Source of the DNA: Tumebacillus_A lipolyticus
GTDB taxonomy: Bacteria > Bacillota > Bacilli > Tumebacillales > Tumebacillaceae
Direction: 5' to 3'
Assembly: GCF_042682745.1 (NCBI RefSeq)
Contig: NZ_JBHUIO010000002.1
Coordinates: 1,312,954 to 1,376,953 of the forward strand
DNA length: 64,000 nt
This document shows, one piece after another, positions 23,710 to 33,436 of this stretch. The notes under the pieces are model-generated. The model was not told where the DNA came from and did not search any database. It saw nothing but the letters and a program-made list of their open reading frames with translations. How positions within the stretch are numbered: the stretch's first letter is position 1; each line of letters starts with the position of its first letter. Position numbers and translations under genes: made by a program.

Positions 23710-25923
23710 CTACTGCATGATCCGGCGCACGGTGTAGATGTCCTTGACCCGTTTGATGCGCTCCACGACCAGATGAAGATGATCGACATTATGAATGTTG
23801 ATCGTCAGCGAAATCGTCGCGATCTTGCGCTTGTCCGCCCGTCCAGAGACGGCGGTGATGTCTGTCTTCGTCTCCGCAACAGCCATCATCACCTCGTTGA
23901 TCAGGCCGCGACGATCCAGGCCGGTGACCTCGATCTCCACGCTGTAGGAGACGGTCGATGCGCTCTCCCACTCCACCTCGATCAGTCGGTTCTCATCATC
24001 CTGTTCGACCACATGTAAGTTCGGACAGTTTTTGCGGTGGACCGACACCCCGCGACCTTTGGTCACGAAGCCCTGAATTTCATCGCCAGGCACAGGATTG
24101 CAACAGCGAGAAAAGCGAATCAGCATGTTGTCGATGCCTTTGACCCGCACGCCGAGGTTGCTCTTCTTCAGCTTTTTCGGCTCCTGCTTCACCTCGGGAA
24201 TCTTCTCGATCTCCGCAGGCGGCATCTCGCGCTTGATCTTTTCCACCAAGCGGGTGATCACCTGATGCGCCGAAAACCCGCCATAACCGACAGCAGCCAG
24301 CAGATCATCGATCTTTTGGAAATTGAACTTGTTGGCCACTTCTTCGATGTTTTTGTCTGTTAACCACTCAAGGTTCAAGTTGTGTTTGCGCGCTTCCTTC
24401 TCGATGTTCTCACGGCCTTTGGCCACGTTTTCATCGCGCTTTTCCTTCTTGAACCACTGGCGGATTTTCGACTTGGCTTGTGACGACTTGACCACTTTGA
24501 TCCAGTCGAAGCTTGGCCCATACGAATGCTTGCTCGTCATCACCTCGACGATATCGCCCGTCTTCAACTTGTAATCGAGCGGGACGATCTTGCCGTTGAT
24601 CTTCGCTCCGATCGTCCGGTTGCCAACATCTGTGTGGATGCGATAGGCAAAGTCGATCGGGACAGAGCCTGCTGGCAACTGAAAGACATCGCCTTTTGGG
24701 GTGAAGACGAACACTTCATCAGCAAACAGGTCAAATTTTAGCGTTTCCATAAACTCTTGCGCATCTTTGAAATCCTGCTGCCATTCGAGGATTTCGCGGA
24801 ACCAAGCCAGCTTTTGCTGGAACGATGCGTCTTTCGCCTGCGCGCCGCCTGCAGGTGCGCCCGACTCTTTCGACGTCGCGCCCTGCGCGTTCGCCTGCTC
24901 CTTGTACAGCCAATGGGCCGCGATGCCATACTCGGCAGTGCGGTGCATCTCCCAAGTGCGGATCTGGATCTCCAGCGGCTCTCCGCGCGGTCCGATCACA
25001 GTCGTGTGCAGAGACTGATACATGTTCGCTTTCGGCATGGCGATAAAATCTTTGAAGCGGCCTGGCATCGGCTTCCACATCGTGTGCACGATGCCCAAAA
25101 TCGCATAGCAGTCTTTGATCGAGTCGACGATGATGCGAACGGCAAGCAGGTCGTAGATCTCGTTGAACTGCTTGTTGAAGTTGACCATCTTCCGATAGAT
25201 CGAATACAGGTGCTTGGCGCGCCCGGAGATCTCCGCCTTCAGATCGAGCTCATTAAACTTGACCCGCAGTCCGGCGATGACCTCCTGCACATACTCTTCG
25301 CGCTCCTGACGCTTCTTCGCCATCAGGTTGACGATGCGGTAGTATTGCTGTGGGTTCATGTAGCGAAGCGCGATGTCTTCCAGCTCCCACTTGATCGTCG
25401 AGATGCCCAGGCGGTGGGCGAGCGGTGCGTAGATCTCCAACGTCTCCGTCGCCGTCTTCACCTGCTTTTCGACCGGCTGATGCTTCAGCGTGCGCATGTT
25501 GTGCAAGCGATCGGCCAGCTTGATCAGGATGACGCGAATGTCCTTAGCCATCGCCATGAACATCTTGCGCAGATTTTCCGCCTGAGCTTCCTCTTTGGAG
25601 TTGAACTTGATGCGCTCAAGCTTAGTGACGCCGTCCACCAGCGCCGCAACTTCCGAACCGAACTGCGCGAGAAGCTCCTCTTCTGTGACGTTCGTATCTT
25701 CGACGACGTCGTGCAGAAGAGCTGCCGAGAGGGTGACCGCATCCAGTTCGAGGCCGGCGAGAATCTCGGCGACAGCGACCGGATGCATGATGTACGGCTC
25801 GCCCGAAGAGCGCGTCTGGCCTTTGTGCGCTCGCTCGGACATCTCATAGGCGCGACGAACCATCGCCACATCCGCTTCCGAAAGATAGTTGCTGATCTTC
25901 TCGATCAACCGCCCTATGCCCAC
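23710..25923 (-). CDS. relA: Bifunctional (p)ppGpp synthetase/hydrolase RelA
   Basis: 737 residues from GTG 25923, behind GGGAGGGGGCG; a longer frame starting at 25983 would overlap apt and has poor binding-site spacing. The length matches B. subtilis RelA (734). Domains: HD hydrolase with LLHDVVEDT (about 65-75), synthetase region with FKDFIAMPKANMYQSLH, TGS domain (VFVFTPKGDVFQLP), and a C-terminal ACT domain (LDRRGLINEVMMAVAE). The intact HD and synthetase motifs suggest both activities. It controls the stringent response. It shares an operon with apt, whose product recycles adenine with PRPP. Confidence 0.97.
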   Translation of the reverse strand: MGIGRLIEKISNYLSEADVAMVRRAYEMSERAHKGQTRSSGEPYIMHPVAVAEILAGLELDAVTLSAALLHDVVEDTNVTEEELLAQFGSEVAALVDGVTKLERIKFNSKEEAQAENLRKMFMAMAKDIRVILIKLADRLHNMRTLKHQPVEKQVKTATETLEIYAPLAHRLGISTIKWELEDIALRYMNPQQYYRIVNLMAKKRQEREEYVQEVIAGLRVKFNELDLKAEISGRAKHLYSIYRKMVNFNKQFNEIYDLLAVRIIVDSIKDCYAILGIVHTMWKPMPGRFKDFIAMPKANMYQSLHTTVIGPRGEPLEIQIRTWEMHRTAEYGIAAHWLYKEQANAQGATSKESGAPAGGAQAKDASFQQKLAWFREILEWQQDFKDAQEFMETLKFDLFADEVFVFTPKGDVFQLPAGSVPIDFAYRIHTDVGNRTIGAKINGKIVPLDYKLKTGDIVEVMTSKHSYGPSFDWIKVVKSSQAKSKIRQWFKKEKRDENVAKGRENIEKEARKHNLNLEWLTDKNIEEVANKFNFQKIDDLLAAVGYGGFSAHQVITRLVEKIKREMPPAEIEKIPEVKQEPKKLKKSNLGVRVKGIDNMLIRFSRCCNPVPGDEIQGFVTKGRGVSVHRKNCPNLHVVEQDDENRLIEVEWESASTVSYSVEIEVTGLDRRGLINEVMMAVAETKTDITAVSGRADKRKIATISLTINIHNVDHLHLVVERIKRVKDIYTVRRIMQ

Positions 25924-25954
25924 GAGATCGCCCCCTCCCAAAGATTTGTCGGTG

Positions 25955-26467
25955 CTAGTACTGGACGAGCGAGAAGACGTCATACCCTTCCAGTTTCTCC
26001 CGTCCGTTTAGATAGGTCAGTTCGACCAAGAAACAGATGCCGACCACTTCTGCGCCGAGCTGTTCGATCAGCTTGATCGCCGCTTTGATCGTTCCGCCGG
26101 TCGCCAGCAGGTCGTCCGCCAAGATCACGCGCTGACCGGGTTGCACCGCATCTTTATGAATCTCAAGCGAATCCTTGCCATATTCGAGCGCGTAGTCGAC
26201 CGACAGCGTTTCATGTGGCAGCTTGCCCGGCTTTCGGATCGGGACAAAGCCTTTGGACAGCCCATAGGCCATCGGCGCTGCCAGCAAAAACCCGCGAGAT
26301 TCTGGGCCTGCGATGACATCAGCATCGCGCTGTGCAGCAAAATCTTTAAACTGCTCGATCGCCGCACGGAACGCTTCTCCATCCTTGAGCAGGGTGGTGA
26401 TATCTTTAAACCGGATTCCCGGAGAGGGAAAATCGGGGATTACTCGGATCGTGTCTTTAAAGTTCAT
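25955..26467 (-). CDS. apt: Adenine phosphoribosyltransferase
   Basis: 170 residues, normal length. Converts adenine and PRPP to AMP in purine salvage. The PRPP-binding motif VILADDLLATGGT and the N-terminal DFPSPGIRFKDITTLL are clear. It sits between recJ (12 bp gap) and relA (31 bp gap), the usual Bacillales order, and is probably cotranscribed with both. Confidence 0.97.
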   Translation of the reverse strand: MNFKDTIRVIPDFPSPGIRFKDITTLLKDGEAFRAAIEQFKDFAAQRDADVIAGPESRGFLLAAPMAYGLSKGFVPIRKPGKLPHETLSVDYALEYGKDSLEIHKDAVQPGQRVILADDLLATGGTIKAAIKLIEQLGAEVVGICFLVELTYLNGREKLEGYDVFSLVQY

Positions 26468-26479
26468 CAGTTTGTCCTC

Positions 26480-28861
26480 CTACTTTCGCGCTTGTATTCG
26501 TTGCGCGAGCCATTCTCTCATAGTTTCAGCAGAAGCGGTGAGCATCAGATCCCCCACTTGGCGCAGGGCGAGCTCCCGCCTCCTCAGCTCCTGATAATAG
26601 ACCGAATCGGATAAAGGCCGCTTGGGAGCGTCACGTATCACATCATACGTCTCATCCTCGCAAATCGCAAACCCTAAATCAGCAAAAACTTGCAAGATGT
26701 GCGTCAAGCTGTTGTGGTTGAGCGGGCTTTGCATCTGTGCGAGCAGTTCTGTCACCGTGCCTCGCCCAACCTGGCGCAAAATCCGGTAGGCGTACGCGAA
26801 CGCTTCACGCTCAGGCAGTTGGTCGAACAGCGATTGTTTGAGCCAGATCTCATCCGACTGCCCTTGGATGAAATAGAGGCTTTGGGTTGGAATCAGCCCG
26901 TCCAGCGAGCGCTCAAACGTTTCCACCTGCAGCGGCAGATCATAGTAGACGATGCAAGCGGTCGGCTCATCCTCCCCCGCCACATGCAACCATTCGCCAG
27001 AAGGCTGCACATGATACAACCGATACTTGCCTTCATTCCAAGGATATCCAAACAGCCGTTTTTCGATCTCTTCCACGTTGCTTTTTTGAAAGCAGAGCAC
27101 CGTCAGCGCTTCCTTGTGCACCTCAAGCCAGGCGAACTTATCGCGACAGCCCCGCGCGTCGAACGACTGCAGCGGGCATGGCTGCCAATCGCCGAGCACC
27201 AGCTGCAGACTCTGTCGCCCGCGCCACTCGTTGATCGCAAGCTCGCCGGCGATATCGACAGTCGCCAACCCGTCGAGCAAGCGCTGATCCTCGCTGCGGC
27301 GAAAGGCGATGCAATCGAGTTGCCGCCCCGACTTGCGCACCCGCACCTGCAGATGAGCCGCATCCTTGCCGACCGCACGCGTGCTCTCCAGCGCCAGACC
27401 GCGCAGCGCGAAGCGCGGCGAAGGATTGCCGAAGCCGAACGGTGCGAGCGCCTGCATCTGCTCGACGAGCGATAGATCGACCTCCAGCAGGTCGACTTCC
27501 ATGTCGATCTCAAGCGCTGGGATCAGATCCTCTGCGGTCAGCACTTCCTCCGCAATCTCGTTGAGCCGCTCCCGCAGGCGATCGAGGTTCTCCTCCGCAA
27601 GCGACAGCCCTGCCGCCATCTTGTGCCCGCCATAATGGCCGAGCAGATCGGCACAGCGGGTGAGCGCCTGATATAAGTCAAATCCGGCGATGCTGCGAGC
27701 AGACGCTTTGCACGACGTTTCACCGATCGAAAAGACCAGCGTGGGTCGATGATAGCGTTCGACTAGGCGCGATGCCACGATGCCGATCACGCCTTCGTTC
27801 CAACCGCGGTTCGCCACGACGAGCACGCGGCCGTCAAGCCACGACGGGTTCGCATCGACCAGTTCGATCGCTTCCGCAAAGATCATCTCGCACAGCTCTT
27901 GGCGTTCGCGGTTGCGCTCCTCTAAAAATTGTGCCAACTTTTCTGCCTGAAGCGGATCCTCGCAGGTCAGCAACTCTACCGCATAGGTCGCCGAGTCGAG
28001 TCGTCCGCTCGCATTGATCCGCGGGCCAAACGAAAAGCCGATATGTCCAGCTGTGATCTTTTTATCCTCCAGACCTGCCGCTTCGATCAGCGCCTTGATG
28101 CCAAGCCGCGGGGATTCGTTCATCGCTTGCAAGCCGAACGCCGTGATCAGGCGGTTCTCATCCTGCAGCGGGGCTAAGTCGGCCACAGTGCCCAGCGCGG
28201 CGAGATCGAAAAACTCGTGCGGCAAGCGTCCATACAGCGCCTGCACCAGCTTGAACACGACGCCAACGCCTGCCAGCATCCGATCGGGATACTGACATCC
28301 GGGCTGCTTCGGGTTGAGGATCGCATATGCATCTGGCAGAACCTCTGGCGGCGTATGGTGATCGGTGATGATCAGGTCAAGGCCGAGGCGATTGGCGAGC
28401 GCCACCTGCTCGACTGCCGAGATCCCGTTGTCGACGGTGATCACCAAGCGATAGCCGTCAGCGCTCGCCTGTTCGATCGCCGGCCCGTTCAGCCCATACC
28501 CTTCCGAAAAGCGGTCAGGAATATAGTAATCAACTCGGGCGCCAAGCTCGCGCAAGGCCAGGTACAGCACGGAGGTCGCAGTCGCTCCGTCCGCATCATA
28601 GTCGCCATAGACCATCACCTGCTCCTGCTGCTCGATCGCCCGCCGAATCCGTTCCACCGTCTTGTCCATATCTTTCATCAAGTGTGGGTCGTAGAAGTTT
28701 TGAAGAGACGGTTTCAAAAAACGCTGCGCTTCCTCTCTGGATCGAACGCCTCGGCGCCACAACAACCGAGCGAGAATCGTCGAGACGCCCATCGCCTCAG
28801 CAAACTCCTGCACGTCCGTCTCTGCCGCATCCGACATCACCCAGCGTTTCCTCAGTTGCAT
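26480..28861 (-). CDS. recJ: Single-strand-specific exonuclease RecJ
   Basis: 793 residues. A 5'-3' single-stranded DNA exonuclease for recombination and mismatch repair. DHH-family metal motifs are visible: GDYDADGATATS, ITDHHTPP, and GGHKMAAGLSL in the DHHA1 part, followed by an OB-type domain and the extra C-terminal region found in Firmicute RecJ. The ATG at 28861 follows AAAGGA. First gene of the operon with apt, relA and dtd; a good promoter lies at 28904-28932. Confidence 0.95.
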   Translation of the reverse strand: MQLRKRWVMSDAAETDVQEFAEAMGVSTILARLLWRRGVRSREEAQRFLKPSLQNFYDPHLMKDMDKTVERIRRAIEQQEQVMVYGDYDADGATATSVLYLALRELGARVDYYIPDRFSEGYGLNGPAIEQASADGYRLVITVDNGISAVEQVALANRLGLDLIITDHHTPPEVLPDAYAILNPKQPGCQYPDRMLAGVGVVFKLVQALYGRLPHEFFDLAALGTVADLAPLQDENRLITAFGLQAMNESPRLGIKALIEAAGLEDKKITAGHIGFSFGPRINASGRLDSATYAVELLTCEDPLQAEKLAQFLEERNRERQELCEMIFAEAIELVDANPSWLDGRVLVVANRGWNEGVIGIVASRLVERYHRPTLVFSIGETSCKASARSIAGFDLYQALTRCADLLGHYGGHKMAAGLSLAEENLDRLRERLNEIAEEVLTAEDLIPALEIDMEVDLLEVDLSLVEQMQALAPFGFGNPSPRFALRGLALESTRAVGKDAAHLQVRVRKSGRQLDCIAFRRSEDQRLLDGLATVDIAGELAINEWRGRQSLQLVLGDWQPCPLQSFDARGCRDKFAWLEVHKEALTVLCFQKSNVEEIEKRLFGYPWNEGKYRLYHVQPSGEWLHVAGEDEPTACIVYYDLPLQVETFERSLDGLIPTQSLYFIQGQSDEIWLKQSLFDQLPEREAFAYAYRILRQVGRGTVTELLAQMQSPLNHNSLTHILQVFADLGFAICEDETYDVIRDAPKRPLSDSVYYQELRRRELALRQVGDLMLTASAETMREWLAQRIQARK

Positions 28862-28903
28862 AGTAAAAAATCCTTTCTCTCATGACAGATACATGTAACT
28901 TTC

Positions 28904-28932
28904 ATTATACTTCTCCGCTCAAAAGCTAGCAA
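28904..28932 (-). promoter_or_regulatory. Sigma-A promoter of recJ-apt-relA-dtd
   Basis: Minus-strand TTGCTA (28927-28932), 17-bp spacer, TATAAT (28904-28909). It overlaps the tail of the secF terminator. Confidence 0.75.
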
Positions 28933-28935
28933 GAA

Positions 28936-28962
28936 AGCCGCAGGGTTCTCCCCGCGGCTTTT
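28936..28962 (-). terminator. Terminator of secD-secF
   Basis: AGCCGC...GCGGCT stem with an inner GGG/CCC extension, followed on the minus strand by TTTCTTG. It lies 16 bp past the secF stop codon. Confidence 0.75.
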
Positions 28963-28977
28963 GAAAGTTGTACACAA

Positions 28978-29856
28978 CTATGCTTTTTTCAGCTCGCGAC
29001 TCTTCCACGTCACCCACAGCTGAGAGGCGATGAAGATGGACGAGTATGCGCCGGTGACCAGACCGATCAGGAGTGCCAGCGAGAAGTGCTTGATCGCTTC
29101 TCCCCCCATCAAAAAGAGCATACCGGCCGAGAACACGACCGTCAGGACGGTGTTGATCGAGCGCGCCATCGTCTGCCAGATCGAGTCGTTGACCAGTTTC
29201 TCCAGATCAGCAACCGTCTTGACCTTGTAGTGCTTCAAGTTCTCGCGAATGCGGTCGAAGATGACGATCGTATCGTGAATCGAGTACCCGACGATCGTCA
29301 GAATCGCCGCGATGAAGGTGATGTCGATCTCCAGTCGCAACAGGGCGAACAGCGAGACGACGACGAGCACCACCTGCAGGACGGACAGAACGCCAGAGAT
29401 CGCAAAGCGATACTCGAAGCGGAACGCCATGTAGAGGATGATCCCGATCGAAGCGTACAAGATCGCCCAGATCGCCTTCTCTGCCAGCTCGCGCGCGACG
29501 ACCGGGTCGATCGAGGAGATCTGCGGATCTGCGTTCGGATACTTGCTCAGCAGATAATCAGAAATCTGCTTCTCCTCTTCGGGCGTGATCTTCTCCGCGA
29601 TGCGGATGACCGCGCCTTCCCCTTCCTGGATCTGTTGTACAGATGAGACTTCGACCGTCTTGACGTTGTCTTGCAGCTCGCGGGCGAGCACATCCTCATC
29701 AAACGATTGACCGACCGTAAATTGCACCCTCGATCCCGCTTGGAAGTCCGTGCCTAAGTTCAGCCCCATCACGAGCATGATCACGATCCCCACCACCGAG
29801 ATCAGGAGGGAGAACGCGTAATACCATTTGCGGTTTTTTACGATGTCAAATCTCAC
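28978..29856 (-). CDS. secF: Protein translocase subunit SecF
   Basis: 292 residues, six predicted membrane segments with a large extracytoplasmic loop after the first. Works with SecD to pull exported proteins through SecYEG using the proton motive force. The segment GYSIHDTIVIFDRIREN is the conserved SecF motif. Its start overlaps the secD stop by four bases, so the two are translationally coupled. In B. subtilis the two are fused; here they are separate genes. Confidence 0.96.
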   Translation of the reverse strand: MRFDIVKNRKWYYAFSLLISVVGIVIMLVMGLNLGTDFQAGSRVQFTVGQSFDEDVLARELQDNVKTVEVSSVQQIQEGEGAVIRIAEKITPEEEKQISDYLLSKYPNADPQISSIDPVVARELAEKAIWAILYASIGIILYMAFRFEYRFAISGVLSVLQVVLVVVSLFALLRLEIDITFIAAILTIVGYSIHDTIVIFDRIRENLKHYKVKTVADLEKLVNDSIWQTMARSINTVLTVVFSAGMLFLMGGEAIKHFSLALLIGLVTGAYSSIFIASQLWVTWKSRELKKA

Positions 29857-31088
29857 TTCGAAGTCCCCCCTCGCTTACTCGGAGCAGCCAGCCACCAAGG
29901 ATTTTTGATGATGTTGGAACGCACGAGCAGCTGCAACATCAGACGAGAGATCAGGACTGCGGTGATGAACGTCACGAGGACGGAGATGATATGCGCGACC
30001 GCAAAGCTCTTGATCGCACCAGTACCGAACCAGTACATCAGGATGCCGGCGATGATCGAGGTGATGTTCGCATCGATGATCGTCGGCATCGAGCGCTTCT
30101 TGCCCATGATCACAGCGGAGAGCATCGACTTGCCGTGGCGGAACTCGTCTTTCATCCGCTCGATCGCGATGATGTTCACGTCGACCGCCATCCCGATCCC
30201 GAGCACCAGGGCGGCAAGTCCTGGCAGCGTCAAGGTGACGCCCAAGAAATCCACGATCGCAAACAGCAGGTAGGTGTACATCACCAGCGCGATCATCGCG
30301 ATCAGACCTGGCAAGCGATAGACGACGACCATGAACACGAAGATCAGCGCATAGGCGATCAAGCCGGCCCACAGCGTTTTGGTCAGCGCCGATTCACCTA
30401 AAGACGGCGAGACGGAGAACGAGGAGATCTCTTTCATCGGAAACGGCAGCGAACCTGCGTTCAGGTAGTTCGCCATCTGCATGGCTTCCTTCGCATCAGA
30501 TTGTCCGATGACCGCCTTCCCGTTGTAAATGACATCGTCAATTACTGGGTTTTGCAACATTTGACCGTCCAAAACGATCGCCATGTTCTGCTTATAGTAC
30601 TTCTCGGTTATTTCTTTAAATTTCTGTGCTTCCTTAAATTCGATTGCAACTTGTGGGCGACCTGTCTGCGAGTTTGTTTCATACTTCGCATTGGCCTTCA
30701 AATCTTTCCCCGTTGCGAGGACAGTCTTTTGGTCAGGGCCAACAAACTCCAACTGAGCCGATTGGACGAGCAACTTTTTGGCGTCATCCTGGTTGAATAC
30801 GCCGGCAAGTTGAACACGAATCCGGTTGGTGCCTTCCTTTTGCAACACCGGCTCCGCAATTCCGGCCGAGTCAATTCTTTTTTCAATGGCTTTGATTGTC
30901 GCGCTGATCCCTTCCGGCGTGACCTTTTCATCTGGTGTATCTTGTACTTCGTACAGTACGTCAAAGCCGCCCTTCAGATCGAGTCCGAGCGTGATGCCGC
31001 CCCAGATTCCTTTGTAGGTAGGAATCGCGAGGGCAAAAAACAGGACCACGATCAACAGGAAGCCAACGAAACGACTCCACTTGATCAT
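29853..31088 (-). CDS. secD: Protein translocase subunit SecD
   Basis: 411 residues. N-terminal membrane segment, then GLDLKGGFDVLYEV, a large extracytoplasmic domain, and five C-terminal membrane segments with LGIGMAVDVNIIAIERMKDE, all typical SecD. First gene of secD-secF; the start is preceded by GGGAGGATT. Acts in the cytoplasmic membrane in preprotein export. Confidence 0.96.
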   Translation of the reverse strand: MIKWSRFVGFLLIVVLFFALAIPTYKGIWGGITLGLDLKGGFDVLYEVQDTPDEKVTPEGISATIKAIEKRIDSAGIAEPVLQKEGTNRIRVQLAGVFNQDDAKKLLVQSAQLEFVGPDQKTVLATGKDLKANAKYETNSQTGRPQVAIEFKEAQKFKEITEKYYKQNMAIVLDGQMLQNPVIDDVIYNGKAVIGQSDAKEAMQMANYLNAGSLPFPMKEISSFSVSPSLGESALTKTLWAGLIAYALIFVFMVVVYRLPGLIAMIALVMYTYLLFAIVDFLGVTLTLPGLAALVLGIGMAVDVNIIAIERMKDEFRHGKSMLSAVIMGKKRSMPTIIDANITSIIAGILMYWFGTGAIKSFAVAHIISVLVTFITAVLISRLMLQLLVRSNIIKNPWWLAAPSKRGGTSK

Positions 31089-31124
31089 GACAATCCTCCC
31101 ATTATTCGTTGGAATAGCTCTCTT

Positions 31125-31154
31125 AGTATAGCCCTTCTCCTATTAAATGGTCAA
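31125..31154 (-). promoter_or_regulatory. Sigma-A promoter of secD-secF
   Basis: Minus-strand TTGACC (31149-31154), 18-bp spacer, TATACT (31125-31130), about 37 bp upstream of the secD start. Confidence 0.75.
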
Positions 31155-31311
31155 TGAAGAATGGGGAGGAGCAAAACGGTTGCGAAAGCGAAATAGGGCT
31201 ATTAACTTTTAAACGCGACCGCCTTCTCTCCACATCCTCCAGCCCTACAGCCGCTCTGTGATCGCTCGATCATCATTTCAACGACCGAACTGTCCATTCA
31301 ATCATACCTGT

Positions 31312-31344
31312 GCGAAAAAAGACCTCTCCAGATCGAGGGAGAGG
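31312..31344 (-). terminator. Terminator of comN
   Basis: CCTCTCC (31323-31329) pairs with GGAGAGG (31338-31344); on the minus strand the stem is followed by TCTTTTTT. About 17 bp past the comN stop codon. Confidence 0.85.
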
Positions 31345-31360
31345 AAGATTCCGAAACTTG

Positions 31361-31618
31361 TCACTCTTTTAACGAGCGCATCATCAACCAGTTCATAAAG
31401 ATGTGCGCTTTCAAAGTAAGAATGTCATTGACGAGCTTGTGCAGGGGAGGAAAGCTGTCTTGCTTGTACTTGCTGGACACGCAGGCCCACACGTCCTCGC
31501 CAGTCACCTGTTCATAGCCGAGCAGGTTCAGCTCTTCCGCTTTGCTGATGCACATGTTTCGCACGACCTCTTCCAAATGATCCTCTTCCCTGTCAGGCGC
31601 TTCTCGTTCCTCGCTCAT
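31361..31618 (-). CDS. comN: Post-transcriptional regulator ComN family protein
   Basis: 85 residues, matching the short ComN/YrzD family. The segment SKAEELNLLGYEQVTGEDVWACV and the C-terminal VNDILTLKAHIFMNWLM fit the family as I know it. In B. subtilis ComN acts after transcription on the comE competence operon. The neighbours secDF on one side and divergent spoVB on the other are the expected ones. The ATG at 31618 follows GGGGGAGGAGGG. Its own terminator follows. Confidence 0.8.
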   Translation of the reverse strand: MSEEREAPDREEDHLEEVVRNMCISKAEELNLLGYEQVTGEDVWACVSSKYKQDSFPPLHKLVNDILTLKAHIFMNWLMMRSLKE

Positions 31619-31778
31619 CTTGCGCCCTCCTCCCCCGATATTCTTAAAGAGCTTGTGTGTCTATTCGTTTTGCACAATTTCGCGAAGCTCTGTCCGAAAT
31701 CCTGCTTGTTGGACTACTCCCTGCCCGTCAGGCATAGAAGTTAGAAAAGACAACCTGTCCGGAGAAGGAGCGAGACCA

Positions 31779-33365
31779 TTGAGCAAACAATCCTTTTTAA
31801 AAGGGGCTGTCATCCTCGTCGCCGCAAGCCTGATCACCCGCGTCCTCGGCTTCGTCTACAAGATCTTTCTCTCTCGTCTGATCGGGGCTGAAGGAATCGG
31901 CCTGTTCTATACTGTCTTTCCCATTTTGATGTTCCTGATCACCCTGACGACAGCAGGTCTGCCTGTCGCGATCTCCAAACTGGTCGCCGAAGCGTTGGTC
32001 GAAGAGGATACGAAGCGCGTCAAGCGCATCGTCAGCGTCTCGATGAAGGCGGTGGTCACGCTCTCGCTGATCTTCACCACCCTCCTGCTCTTCTTGGCGC
32101 CAGTGATCACCGATCACATTCTGACCGACACGCGCGCTTACTACACGCTGCTCGCGATGTCTCCGATCATCCTGATCATCGCCATCTCGTCGATTTTGCG
32201 CGGCTATTTTCAAGGGTTGCAAAACATGACGCCCAACGCGATCGCTTCGATCGTCGAGCAGTTGGCCCGCATCGCCACCGTTTTGTTTTTCGCCACCTAT
32301 CTGTTGCCCTACGGCCTTGAGTATGCGGCCGCCGGCGCGATGATCGGCATGGTGATCGGGGAGTTGGTCGGCCTGCTCTACCTCGTGTTCAAATACTACA
32401 CAGCGTTTTCGCTCAAAAAGATGCATGACGGCTCGCCGAACAAGCCGCTGGAGCCCTTTCGGAAGATGCTCTCCTCAGTGCTGGAGATCGCCCTGCCGAT
32501 CACCATGTCCCGCATCGTCGGGTCGATCGCCTACACTTTGGAGCCGATCCTCGTCACCCGCTGTCTGGTGATGATCGGTCTGACGGCTGCGGTGGCGACC
32601 ACTCAGTACGGCCAATACTCAGGGATGGCGATCTCGCTGTTGTACCTGCCGACCGTCTTCACCTACTCGTTGCAGACGACGCTCGTCCCGGCGATCTCCG
32701 AAGCGGTGGCAGCCGGCGCTCATTCGATCGTTCAGCGCCGCCTGTACCAGACATTTCGCCTGACCGCGATGATCGGCTTTCCCACCTCCGCCCTGCTCTC
32801 CCTGTATGCGAACGAACTGTCAAACGCCATCTTCCACGACCGGGCGGTCGGCCCGATCTTGGCGATCATGGCGCCTGTCGGTTTCCTCCTCTATCTGCAG
32901 GGCCCGCTCTCCGGCATCCTGCAAGGGTTAAACCGCGCGGGGGAGGCGATGCGCAATTCGATCATCGGATCGATCGTCAAGCTTGTGATCATCTACTACC
33001 TCGTCTCCGATCCGCGGTTTGGCATCTCAGGTGTCGCCTGGTCGGTGGTCATCTCAGTCACCGTCGTCACCATCCTGCACTTTCTATCGGTGACGCGCTT
33101 GCTCGGATTTTATGTCAATCTGGTGGACACGTTCAAGCTGATCATCGCATCCTCGCTGCTCTGCGTCTGGCTGCTCGAATTTCGCCGTTGGTTTCCCACG
33201 CTATCTGACAGCTCGCTCGTCCTGCTCGGCTCGCTGTCCGGCTTTGTCATCTATTTTCTGTTGCTCAATCTGATGGGAGCCCTCACCTTGCACACGATCG
33301 CCAAGCTGCCTCGCGTCGGGCCGACGCTCGCGGGGATCTTGCGCGCCGTTCCGTTTTTGCGCTAG
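31779..33365 (+). CDS. spoVB: Stage V sporulation protein B, polysaccharide flippase family
   Basis: 528 residues from TTG 31779, preceded by GGAGAAGGAG; the longer upstream frame is unlike the family. It starts with SKQSFLKGAVILVAAS and has about fourteen membrane segments, as in SpoVB (518 residues in B. subtilis). SpoVB is a MOP-superfamily flippase needed for spore cortex synthesis, probably moving lipid-linked precursors to the outer face of the forespore membrane. Divergent from comN and convergent with the DUF421 gene. I saw no clear sigma-E promoter. Confidence 0.93.
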   Translation: MSKQSFLKGAVILVAASLITRVLGFVYKIFLSRLIGAEGIGLFYTVFPILMFLITLTTAGLPVAISKLVAEALVEEDTKRVKRIVSVSMKAVVTLSLIFTTLLLFLAPVITDHILTDTRAYYTLLAMSPIILIIAISSILRGYFQGLQNMTPNAIASIVEQLARIATVLFFATYLLPYGLEYAAAGAMIGMVIGELVGLLYLVFKYYTAFSLKKMHDGSPNKPLEPFRKMLSSVLEIALPITMSRIVGSIAYTLEPILVTRCLVMIGLTAAVATTQYGQYSGMAISLLYLPTVFTYSLQTTLVPAISEAVAAGAHSIVQRRLYQTFRLTAMIGFPTSALLSLYANELSNAIFHDRAVGPILAIMAPVGFLLYLQGPLSGILQGLNRAGEAMRNSIIGSIVKLVIIYYLVSDPRFGISGVAWSVVISVTVVTILHFLSVTRLLGFYVNLVDTFKLIIASSLLCVWLLEFRRWFPTLSDSSLVLLGSLSGFVIYFLLLNLMGALTLHTIAKLPRVGPTLAGILRAVPFLR

Positions 33366-33384
33366 GGGCGTCCGCTCTGCTACC

Positions 33385-33426
33385 GATCAAGCCGATCAAG
33401 CCGATCAAGCCGATCAAGCCGATCAA
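33385..33426. repeat. 9-bp tandem repeat between spoVB and the DUF421 gene
   Basis: Four perfect copies of GATCAAGCC (33385-33420) plus GATCAA (33421-33426), in the 71-bp gap between two convergent genes. It contains no hairpin that would terminate either gene. Copy number is probably variable between strains. Confidence 0.85.
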
Positions 33427-33436
33427 ATGCAGCTGA

